From the NCBI GenBank assembly GCA_005804885.1, contig SYOX01000372.1:1-49428 (forward strand): DNA of 49,428 bases, in the 5' to 3' direction. The position numbers and the translations under genes were made by a program. How positions within the stretch are numbered: the first letter of the stretch is position 1; every line of letters starts with the position of its first letter. Shown piece by piece: positions 18,957 through 26,580 of this stretch. This DNA comes from Pseudomonadota bacterium (GTDB lineage Bacteria > Myxococcota_A > Bradymonadia > Bradymonadales > GCA-2716585). The notes under the pieces are model-generated. The model searched no databases and was not told the DNA's origin. It saw nothing but the letters and a program-made list of their open reading frames with translations.

Positions 18957-21143
18957 TCAGGGGGTGGGGGGTGTGGTGGGGGTGTTGAGGCGGCGGGCGA
19001 GCTCCCAGAGTTCGGGAGAGCTGGGGTTGATGGACAGGGCGCGGTCGAGGTGAAAGGCGGCCAGGTCGCGGTGTTCGGCGTCGAGCAGGGCGCGGCAGGT
19101 CAGGTAGTGCGCCCAGACGAGGTATCGGCGGGTTTCAAGGTCGAGGGGTCGGTCGCCGGCGTGCAGGCCGATGCGATCCTCCAGGGCGGTCCAGAAGCGG
19201 CGCTGTCGCTCGTCGACCTCGGCGGGCAGCGGGCCAGGGGGCAGGGGTTGAGGGAGGACGCGCAGCAGCAGGCCCTCGGGGACGAGGTGCGGGGCGAGCC
19301 GTGGGGGGATGTTGACGTCGTACTCGATGTAGATGGGGCGCTCGGCGGCCATGGCGAGCATGGCGTCGGTGTCGAGGCCGGTCTTGCCGTCGCGCTGGCC
19401 GATGAGGGCGGCCAGGGCGGGGTGTCTGGCGCGGATCTCGCGGGCGTAGGAGGGGGTGGGGAGGAAGTTGCGGTGGATGACGGCGACGTCGGTGCGTCGG
19501 TGGGAGGCGGCTTGTTCGAACCAGAGGTTGAAGATGGTCTTGAAGCTGGAGGTGAGGACGACGGCGCCGTCGGGCATGGGATCGAGGATGGCCATGGAGG
19601 TGAGCTCGACGTCGTGGAAGCCGTCGAGGCGGGCCTCGTCGAAGGTGTTGGCGGTGTTCAGGGCGGCCAGGGCGGCGAGGCCGACGAGGGCGGCGCTGGA
19701 CAGGATCGAGGCGATGCGGGCCTGCGCGGGGGCCTGTGTGCGGCGAATGTGGGCGGCGGCGTGCTCCAGAGCGCCCCAGGAGAGGGCGACGAGCAGGCCG
19801 AGGGTCCAGACGCTCAGGGCGAAGTAGCCGTGGACGTCGGGGTTGAAGGGGTCGAAGTTCATCAGGGACTGGGTGACGAGGTTGAAGGCGACCAGGGCGC
19901 CGAGGAGCAGGCCGAGGCCGCGTCGGCGGGGCCGTCGCAGGAGCCAGGCGAGGGCGGCCAGGGCGAGGATGAGGCCGACGGGGGTGAGCTGTCGGCCGAT
20001 CTGGACGCTGAGGTCGATGAGGAGCTGAGGGACGTCGACCTGCTGGGCGCGCTCCAGGCTCTTCTGGAAGGCCTGGGCGGTGATGAGCCACCAGAAGTCT
20101 CTGGGGTTGTCGGGGTCGCCCCAGTTGACGAAGGGGTCGCGCAGGGCGCGCAGGGGGAGCAGGGCGTAGCAGGCCAGCCCGAAGAGGCCGAAGCCGCAGG
20201 CACGAAGGCCGGCGGTCGAGAGCAGCGCGCGGCGCCAGAGGGGGCGGGCGAGGATGAGGGCGAGGACGGGCGCGGCGACGAAGAGGACGAGGTAGTGGTG
20301 GTTGGCCAGGGCCAGGCCGAGGATGAAGGCCAGGGCGAAGAGGAGGCGCGCGTCGGCGGTGGGCGTGGAGGCGACATGGGCGTCGTCGGTGGGCTTGTCG
20401 GCGACTTGCGCGTCATCGGCGTGTGCGTCGGCGATTGGCGTGTCGGCGATTGGCGTGTCGGCGTGTGCGGTGACAGGCGTGTCGGCGATCAGCGTGTCGT
20501 TGACGGGCGTGTCGGCGTGTGCGTCGGCGACAGGCGTGTCGGCGATTGGCGCGTCGGCGTGTGCGGTGATGGGCGTGTCGGCTGCGGCATCTTGAGGGGG
20601 CGCGTTGGCTGGGGCGGTCGCGGTGGGTCGTGGGGTGGGATCGGGCGGCGCGGGATCGGGTGAGCGCGGGCTCAGGGCGCGGAGCTCCATCTGGACGGCG
20701 AGGGTGGTGATCAGCGCGGCGCAGAGGAGGTGGAGGGCGTAGACCTCGGCGCGGACGGCCTGGAACCAGAGGGCGTAGCTGGAGGCGGTCAGCAGCGCGG
20801 AGGCCAGCGCGGCGAGGGAGGCGCGGGAGGGCGGCGCGCCGAAGTGGATGAGGAGCTGGCGGGCGAGGCGGGCCAGGAGGGCGCAGGAGAGGGCCATGGC
20901 GGCGGCGGAGGTGAGGTTCATGCGCAGGGCGAGGGCGCCGAAGGGGAGCAGGCCAGCGGGGTGGGTCAGGGCGATGTAGAGGGGGTGTCCGGGGGGGTGA
21001 GGGATGCCGGCGAGGAAGCCGGCGGCGGCCAGCTCTCCGGAGTCGAGCCAGTAGGGTCCGGGGGAGGCGGTCAGGGTGTACAGGAGCATGGGGAGGGCGA
21101 AGCTCAGGACCAGCGCCCAGGGCCGCAGGGGGTCGCGCGTCAT
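18957..21143 (-). CDS. DUF2723 polytopic membrane protein
   Basis: The 728-residue protein starts with a membrane segment and then YWLDSGEL...GIPHPPGHPLY, the signature of DUF2723 (TMEM260-like), with Asp34 and Glu37 in the position used as catalytic acids by GT-C glycosyltransferases. Human TMEM260 is an O-mannosyltransferase, so lipid-linked sugar transfer to exported protein is a plausible role, not shown here. About ten membrane helices follow, and the C-terminal 220 residues are soluble (outer face). Residues about 165-265 are an unusual Ala/Asp/Thr/Pro-rich loop with repeats of ADTPIADTPV type, interrupting two membrane helices. Its ATG overlaps the stop of the RND gene (ATGA), so translation is coupled to the efflux genes. 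Confidence 0.85.
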   Translation of the reverse strand: MTRDPLRPWALVLSFALPMLLYTLTASPGPYWLDSGELAAAGFLAGIPHPPGHPLYIALTHPAGLLPFGALALRMNLTSAAAMALSCALLARLARQLLIHFGAPPSRASLAALASALLTASSYALWFQAVRAEVYALHLLCAALITTLAVQMELRALSPRSPDPAPPDPTPRPTATAPANAPPQDAAADTPITAHADAPIADTPVADAHADTPVNDTLIADTPVTAHADTPIADTPIADAHADDAQVADKPTDDAHVASTPTADARLLFALAFILGLALANHHYLVLFVAAPVLALILARPLWRRALLSTAGLRACGFGLFGLACYALLPLRALRDPFVNWGDPDNPRDFWWLITAQAFQKSLERAQQVDVPQLLIDLSVQIGRQLTPVGLILALAALAWLLRRPRRRGLGLLLGALVAFNLVTQSLMNFDPFNPDVHGYFALSVWTLGLLVALSWGALEHAAAHIRRTQAPAQARIASILSSAALVGLAALAALNTANTFDEARLDGFHDVELTSMAILDPMPDGAVVLTSSFKTIFNLWFEQAASHRRTDVAVIHRNFLPTPSYAREIRARHPALAALIGQRDGKTGLDTDAMLAMAAERPIYIEYDVNIPPRLAPHLVPEGLLLRVLPQPLPPGPLPAEVDERQRRFWTALEDRIGLHAGDRPLDLETRRYLVWAHYLTCRALLDAEHRDLAAFHLDRALSINPSSPELWELARRLNTPTTPPTP
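20345..20590. repeat. minisatellite inside the DUF2723 gene
   Basis: Imperfect short repeats built around GGCGTGTCGGCGATTGGCG-type units encode the ADTPIADTP loop. The repetition is visible on both strands and suggests expansion by slippage. Confidence 0.7.
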
Positions 21144-24100
21144 GGCGGGCTCCTGGGTGAGGGCGCGCGGGAGGCCATGCGAGCGGCGAGGCGGAGTCCG
21201 ACCTCGCGCAGGTCGTCGAAGGCGGTGTAGCACAGGGGGACGACGAGGAGGGTCAGGAGGGTGCTGGCGGTCATGCCGCCGATGAGCGCGCGCCCGAGGG
21301 GGGCGTAGGGGATGCCGACGATGGAGGCGGTGCCCATGGCCATGGGCAGGAGGCCGATGATGGTGGTCAGGGCGGTCATGAGGATGGGGCGCAGGCGCTT
21401 GCGGCCGGCTTCGACGAGGGCCAGGTGGCGGTCGAGGCCCTGGCGGCGCAGGATCTCGACGAGGTCGATGAGGACGACGGCGTTGTTGACCACGACGCCG
21501 ACGAGGATGATGAGCCCGATGCCGGCCATCACGTCAAAGGCGGTGTCGGTCAGGAAGAGGGCCCAGTAGACGCCGACGAAGGCGAAGGGGATGGAGACGA
21601 CGATGGACAGGGGCAGGAGGAAGGATTCGAAGAGGATGCCCATGAGCAGGAAGACGCACAGGACGGCCATGATCAGGGCGAAGGACTGCTCGTCCTGGTT
21701 GGTCTCGAGGTTGGAGAAGCGCTCGCCCTTGGAGAGCGCGTAGCCGCGGGGGAATTCGAAGCCGGCCATGGCGGCGTCGATGGACTGGCCCAGGGCGAGC
21801 AGGTCGTCGTCGGAGGCGGTCACGACGATCTCGTAGAGGGTGTGTCGGTCCTCGCGGGTGATGCTGCGGTAGGCCGGCGAGAGGGAGGAGGTGGTCAGGT
21901 TGCCCAGGGCCACGCCGGGTCCGCCGGAGGGGTCGCGCAGGGCGACGTTCTGGAGGTCCTGGAGGCCCTCGCGGTCCTTCCTGGGGGCGATGACGATCAT
22001 GGAGACCTCGCGGTCCTCGGCGTGGAAGTCGTTCAGGCGCCGGCCCTGGAGGGTGTAGCCGACGGTGCCGCCGATGATCAGGGGCGAGAGGCCTCGCTGG
22101 GCGGCCAGCTCGCGCTGGACGCGCATGTGGAGCTCGCGGGTGGCGTCGTCGTCGGTCTCCAGCTCGACGGACACGACGCCGGGGACGTTGCGGACCCTCC
22201 AGGCGACCTCGGCGGCCAGCTCGGCCAGCTTGTCGCTGTCGGGGCCCTTGAGGCCGAGGCGGATGGTGTCGCTGGCGCCCTCGGCGCGCTCGGACCAGGA
22301 GGTCGAGGTGGACACGCCGGGGGCCACGGGCAGGATGGCCTGGGCCTTCTCGACGATCTCTTCCCGGTCGAGCCCGTCGCGCTCGTCGAGGTCCTTGAGG
22401 AAGACGCGCAGGCGAGCGCGGCCCCAGTTGCCGCCCATCCGGGTCAGGACGTCGCTGATGCCGAGGGCCTCGGCGTTGGCCATCAGGGCGGCCTCGGCGG
22501 ATTTGAGGTAGGCGTCCTTCTCGGCGTAGGAGGCGTCGTCCTCGAAGTTGGTGAAGATCTGGAAATCGTTGGGGTTTCCGGCCTTGGTGTCGGTCTCCTT
22601 GAGCTGCCCGGCGGGGATGAAGATGCTCAGGAAGGCCAGCATCGTCAGCAGCAGCGCGTCGGCCCTGCGGCGCAGGCTGAGGTCGAGCAGGGCGGCGAAG
22701 CGGTCCTCAAGCCAGGCGATCATCGGCAGGGGAGGGGGGATCCTGTCGGCGCCGCTGATGCGCCAGGTGGAGGCCAGCGGGATGAAGATCAGGCTGACGG
22801 CGAGGCTGGCGGCCAGGGCGATGCAGACGGGGTAGCCGATCTTGCCGAGGTAGAAGCTGAGCGTCTCGCTGCCGCTCATCAAGATCAGCGGCAAGAAGAC
22901 CACCACCGTCGTGCTCGTGGCCACCAAGATCGCCAGGGCGACCTCGCCGGTGCCGTAGATCGCGGCCTGGAGCGCGTCGAGGCCCTCGATCCGGGCGCGC
23001 TGGATGTTCTCGACGACGACGATGGAGTTGTCGACGACCATCCCGACCGAGAGCATCAGGCCCATCATGCTCAGAGCGTTGAGGGTGGCGCCCGTGAAGT
23101 ACATCACGACCAGGGTGACCATCATGCTGGCCGGGATGGCCAGGGTGATGACGAGCGTGATGCCGACCCGGCGCAGGAAGAAGAAGAGGATGACGATGGC
23201 GAAGAGGCCGCCCCAGAGCATGGTGATCTGGAGGTTGTACAGCGACTCCTCGATGTGGAAGCCCTGGTTGAAGAATTCGATGAACTCGAAGCGGGACAGC
23301 TCCGGGTCGCCGGAGTGGACGAGGGCCTCGACGGCGGCGCAGACGTCGACCGTGTTGGCCTCCCCCTCCTTGAAGACCTGGACGATGACGCCGGGGCGGC
23401 CGTTGATGCGGTAGATGGCGTCGGTGTCGGGGGTGACGTAGCGGACCTCGGCCACGTCCCTCAGGCGCAGGCCATTGCCGATGGGGATGGCGCGGACCTG
23501 ATCGAGGTCCTCGAAGCGGGCCACGACCCTCAAGGGGTAGCGCTCGCCGCCGTCGTCGAGGGTGCCGGCGGCGACGGCGAAGTTGTCGCTCTGCAGGCGC
23601 TCGACCAGCGCGAAGGCGCCGACGCCGGCGGCGTTGGCGCGCTTGTCGTCGACCTCGATGTGGATCTCGCGGTCCGGCGCGCCCTCAAGCTGGACGCGCG
23701 AGACGCCAGGGACGCGCTCGAGGCGCTTGACCAGCCGCGACTCCAGCAGCCAGGCCGCGTCCCCGTCCTTGAGCCCCTCGGGCAGCACGGCGCCGATCCA
23801 GAAGATCGGCTCGGCGCTCGGGTTGTACTTCCAGATGAAGTACTTGCCCAGGTCCGTCGGCAGGTCCGGCATGACACGGTCGAGGCGGTCGCGGACCTGC
23901 GTGTAGGCCACGTCCATGTCCGTGCCGTCCTTGAACTGCAGCAGGAAGCCGACGCGATCCTGGTTGACCCAGGCCCTCATGCTGTCGACGTTGCGGACCG
24001 TGCCGAAGGACTCCTCGATGGGGATGGCGACGGAGCGCTCGTTGTCCTTGGGGGTGGAGATCCGCGTCGGGATCTGGACGAAGAGCAAGGGCGGCGTGAA

Positions 24101-24253
24101 GCCCGAGGGCAGCAGCTCGCGCGGGATCCGGGCGTAGGCCACGACGCCGATGACGATCAGCGCCATGGAGGCCATCGCCACCGTGACGGGGCGGCGCAGC
24201 GCCAGCCGGGGCAGCCCCGCGCCGCGCTCGCTCCAGCCCGCCGGGGGGCTCAA
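21140..24253 (-). CDS. RND-family efflux transporter (HAE1/AcrB-like)
   Basis: The 1037-residue protein has the size and layout of an inner-membrane RND pump: an N-terminal helix (PVTVAMASMALIVIGVVAY), a large periplasmic porter domain, helices 2-6, a second porter domain and helices 8-12. Helix 4 has VGMVVDNSIVVVENI, keeping one of the two AcrB proton-relay aspartates with Asn in the second place. Helix 10 has GVVVNNAVVLIDL, with Asn where AcrB has Lys940; both are common in non-AcrB members. RND pumps use the proton gradient to export drugs, lipids or metals; the substrate is not evident. It starts at TTG (24253), overlapping the tolC-like stop as TTGA, with GAGGTG seven bases upstream. No periplasmic adaptor gene is present beside it. 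Confidence 0.92.
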   Translation of the reverse strand: MSPPAGWSERGAGLPRLALRRPVTVAMASMALIVIGVVAYARIPRELLPSGFTPPLLFVQIPTRISTPKDNERSVAIPIEESFGTVRNVDSMRAWVNQDRVGFLLQFKDGTDMDVAYTQVRDRLDRVMPDLPTDLGKYFIWKYNPSAEPIFWIGAVLPEGLKDGDAAWLLESRLVKRLERVPGVSRVQLEGAPDREIHIEVDDKRANAAGVGAFALVERLQSDNFAVAAGTLDDGGERYPLRVVARFEDLDQVRAIPIGNGLRLRDVAEVRYVTPDTDAIYRINGRPGVIVQVFKEGEANTVDVCAAVEALVHSGDPELSRFEFIEFFNQGFHIEESLYNLQITMLWGGLFAIVILFFFLRRVGITLVITLAIPASMMVTLVVMYFTGATLNALSMMGLMLSVGMVVDNSIVVVENIQRARIEGLDALQAAIYGTGEVALAILVATSTTVVVFLPLILMSGSETLSFYLGKIGYPVCIALAASLAVSLIFIPLASTWRISGADRIPPPLPMIAWLEDRFAALLDLSLRRRADALLLTMLAFLSIFIPAGQLKETDTKAGNPNDFQIFTNFEDDASYAEKDAYLKSAEAALMANAEALGISDVLTRMGGNWGRARLRVFLKDLDERDGLDREEIVEKAQAILPVAPGVSTSTSWSERAEGASDTIRLGLKGPDSDKLAELAAEVAWRVRNVPGVVSVELETDDDATRELHMRVQRELAAQRGLSPLIIGGTVGYTLQGRRLNDFHAEDREVSMIVIAPRKDREGLQDLQNVALRDPSGGPGVALGNLTTSSLSPAYRSITREDRHTLYEIVVTASDDDLLALGQSIDAAMAGFEFPRGYALSKGERFSNLETNQDEQSFALIMAVLCVFLLMGILFESFLLPLSIVVSIPFAFVGVYWALFLTDTAFDVMAGIGLIILVGVVVNNAVVLIDLVEILRRQGLDRHLALVEAGRKRLRPILMTALTTIIGLLPMAMGTASIVGIPYAPLGRALIGGMTASTLLTLLVVPLCYTAFDDLREVGLRLAARMASRAPSPRSPP

Positions 24254-25938
24254 GGCAGCACCTCGACGCCCAGCACCCTCAGCAGCGACCCGGTCAGGTG
24301 GTGCGCGCGCAGCGCCGCCAGCGTCAGGTCGACCCTGGCCCGCTGGGCGCGCTCCTCGGCCCGCTGCAGGTCGTCCTGAAACTGGAGCACCTGCTGGTTG
24401 GTCGAGCGCCCGGCCCGGAAGCGGGCGCGCTCGGCCTCCAGCGTCCGCCGCGACAGCGCCGCGGCCCTGTCCGAGAGGGCCACGCGGCGCAGCCCCAGCT
24501 CGACGAGCCGCAGAGCCTCGCGCACCTGCTGGTCGATCTGGCGCTCGGCCTGGGCGATCTGCGCCTCGATGCGCTGCAGCTCGATGCCGTCGGCCTCCAG
24601 CCGCGCCTCGGCGCGGCCGTTGTCCAGCGGCACGGTGAGGACGAGCCCGCCGGCCAGCGAGGTCGCGTCCAGGCCCGCGATCTGCCCGGCGGCGTCCAGG
24701 AAGCCCTCCTCGCTCAAGGCGCTCTGGCTCACCGACGCCGACAGATCCAGCTGCGGCCGCGCGCCGTCCCGGCTGATCTCCAGGGCGATCCGCTGGGCGC
24801 CGACCTGGGCCCGGAGCGTCGCGATCTCGGGGTTCTGGGCCCTGGCCAGGTCGACCAGGGCGTCGGCGTCGGCGATGGCCGGCAGCGGCAACTGGACCGC
24901 CTCGGCGCCCCAGGCGGTGCGGTCGTCGTCGCCGATCAGCCGCGAGAGCTCGGCGCGGCGGGAGATCAACTCGACGCCTGCGACCAGCACCGACTCTTCA
25001 AACAGGGCGAGGCGCTGGTCGATGACGTCCAGCTCGATCTCGGCCAGCGAGCCGGCCGCCACGAGCGCCTCGGTGGCCTCGCGCTGCTCCCCGGCGATGG
25101 CCTGCTGGCGGCGCCGGACCGCGACCGTGGCCTGCGCGAAGGAGAGCTCCGAGTGGGCCACGAGGACCTCCAGGAGGGCCTGGGAGGCGCTGCGCTCCAG
25201 GTCCAGGCGCGCGGCGTCGCGCTGGCCCAGAGCGGCCCGCAGCGGGGCCTCGTTGACCTCGGCGCCGAAGCCCTTCAGGAGCGGCTGGCGCAAGCTCAGG
25301 CTCAGGCTCTCCTGCCAGTTCGGGCCGATGCGCTGAACCTGGCGGATGCCGCCGGGCAGGACGAAGGGCTGCTCGGACTCAAAGCGCGTCGCCTCGAACT
25401 GGAGCGTCAGATCCATGCCCCAGCCGAAGCGCTTGATGAGCTGCGTCTGGGTGCGCGCAATGTCGGTGACCCGGACGCCCTCCTCAAACAAGCTCTGGGT
25501 CGGCTCCTCATCATGGATCAAGTTGCCATCAACCCGCAGCACCGGGCTCAACAGCGACCCCTCGCCGCGCGCCAGCGTCTCGGCGCGGCGCAGCCGGAGC
25601 CGCGCCTGCCCCAGCTCGGGGTGGCGGTCGAGCGCTCTGTCGACGCTCTGCGAGGCCGTGATCCGCACCGGCGCCGGCTGCCCCGGCTCAAGAGCGAGAT
25701 CGTCGAGGTCGAAGAGGCCAGCCCCGGCGAGATCAGGATCGCCGCGCTCGCCCAGTTCAGGCTCGCCTTCTTTGGCCTTGCCCGGCTCGGGCTCGTCCGG
25801 CTCGGGCTCGCCCGGCTTGGGTTCGCCCGGCTCGGGCTCGCCCGGCTCGGGCTCGACCTGGGCCATCGCCGAGGCGCCGGTCAGCGCGATGAGCACCGTG
25901 ATGAGCGCCGCGAAGAGGTGTGGGCTTCCTGGAGACAA
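24250..25938 (-). CDS. TolC-family outer membrane efflux protein
   Basis: The 562-residue protein contains two tandem helical-hairpin repeats typical of TolC: long amphipathic helices such as AQAERQIDQQVREALRLVEL and a recognisable ALRAALGQRDAARLDLERSA. Such proteins trimerise in the outer membrane and form the exit duct of RND or ABC pumps. I chose a TTG at 25938 because it gives a clean signal peptide (HLFAALITVLIALTGASAMA) and has GGAG eight bases upstream; the nearest in-frame ATG, 150 bases earlier, lies in repeat DNA. Directly after the signal peptide comes a PEPGEPEPGEPKPGEPEPDE tether, an unusual rigid spacer. It is first in a three-gene operon with the RND and DUF2723 genes. Confidence 0.9.
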   Translation of the reverse strand: MSPGSPHLFAALITVLIALTGASAMAQVEPEPGEPEPGEPKPGEPEPDEPEPGKAKEGEPELGERGDPDLAGAGLFDLDDLALEPGQPAPVRITASQSVDRALDRHPELGQARLRLRRAETLARGEGSLLSPVLRVDGNLIHDEEPTQSLFEEGVRVTDIARTQTQLIKRFGWGMDLTLQFEATRFESEQPFVLPGGIRQVQRIGPNWQESLSLSLRQPLLKGFGAEVNEAPLRAALGQRDAARLDLERSASQALLEVLVAHSELSFAQATVAVRRRQQAIAGEQREATEALVAAGSLAEIELDVIDQRLALFEESVLVAGVELISRRAELSRLIGDDDRTAWGAEAVQLPLPAIADADALVDLARAQNPEIATLRAQVGAQRIALEISRDGARPQLDLSASVSQSALSEEGFLDAAGQIAGLDATSLAGGLVLTVPLDNGRAEARLEADGIELQRIEAQIAQAERQIDQQVREALRLVELGLRRVALSDRAAALSRRTLEAERARFRAGRSTNQQVLQFQDDLQRAEERAQRARVDLTLAALRAHHLTGSLLRVLGVEVLP

Positions 25939-26061
25939 GTGCGCTCCGTGCTGAGTCAGTGCTCCCCGGCGGCCTCTGGCCGCGCCTGGGATTGTGGTGC
26001 AGGCGCAGGGGGGCGTCAACGCGCGCGGCACTCGCCCGATTCCTGTTGCGGGTGCCCCACT

Positions 26062-26240
26062 GGCGGACACGGGTGGATCGCACTCCACCCCCTGTCCCCC
26101 CTCCTCGTTCCACGAGGAGGGGGGACGCTTGAATTACGGGTGTCGGTGGATCGCACTCCACCCCCTGTCCCCCTCCTCGCTTCGCAAGGAGGGGGTACGC
26201 TCGTATTACGGACACGGTGGTTCGGGGACGCTCGCATGAC
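26062..26240 (-). repeat. dispersed GC-rich palindromic repeat, two copies
   Basis: Two units of about 75-80 bases, on the reverse strand, each with a GGAGG...CCTCC-type hairpin, the ACAGGGGGTGGAGTGCGATCC core and a CGTAATTC/CGTAATAC junction. They are inverted relative to 26338-26480. The rest of 25939-26580 has no supported gene. Confidence 0.75.
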
Positions 26241-26337
26241 GGACTCGGGTGGATCGGGTCCCGCCACGCCGACCTCGCCACCCGCCCCAGGCGGCCAGTG
26301 ATCCCGGCGAAGGCTTCTGCGGCCCGCCCCCCGGATC

Positions 26338-26480
26338 ATCGTGCCCGTAATTCAAGGGTCCCCCCTCCTTGCGCAGCGAGGAGGGGGACAGGGGGTGGAG
26401 TGTCGAACCACCCGAAGCCGTAATACGAGGGTCCCCCCTCCCTTGCGCAGCGAGGAGGGGGACAGGGGGTGGAGTGCGCG
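26338..26480 (+). repeat. dispersed GC-rich palindromic repeat, two copies
   Basis: Two forward units, each starting CCGTAAT(T/A)C and containing CTTGCGCAGCGAGGAGG and GACAGGGGGTGGAGTG. Together with 26062-26240 they form a large inverted arrangement, and the same unit is found at 107-245. Confidence 0.75.
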
Positions 26481-26513
26481 GGGGGCGGGGCAGTTCAGGG
26501 TGAAGTTGTTGCG

Positions 26514-26544
26514 CTTGCGTGGGGCAGACCCTATGTAACGCAAG
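26514..26544 (+). promoter_or_regulatory. 7 bp inverted repeat before the FHA-AAA gene
   Basis: CTTGCGT (26514-26520) and ACGCAAG (26538-26544) are exact inverted copies 17 bases apart, 36 bases before the start. A TATGTAAC stretch lies between them and GGAGTTTTT follows. It could be an operator over a promoter or a small hairpin; I cannot decide. Confidence 0.35.
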
Positions 26545-26565
26545 GGAGTTTTTCAATGTCGATGT

Positions 26566-26572
26566 AAGGAGG
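26566..26572 (+). promoter_or_regulatory. ribosome binding site AAGGAGG deciding the TTG start
   Basis: A near-perfect AAGGAGG lies eight bases before the TTG at 26581, which makes this TTG the likely start of the FHA-AAA gene. Confidence 0.7.
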
Positions 26573-26580
26573 GAGAGAGC

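Noticed and set aside
26062..26480. Short Pro/Gly/Arg-rich open frames in the repeats.
   Set aside because: The same peptides recur in every copy and frame, as expected for translated repeat DNA.
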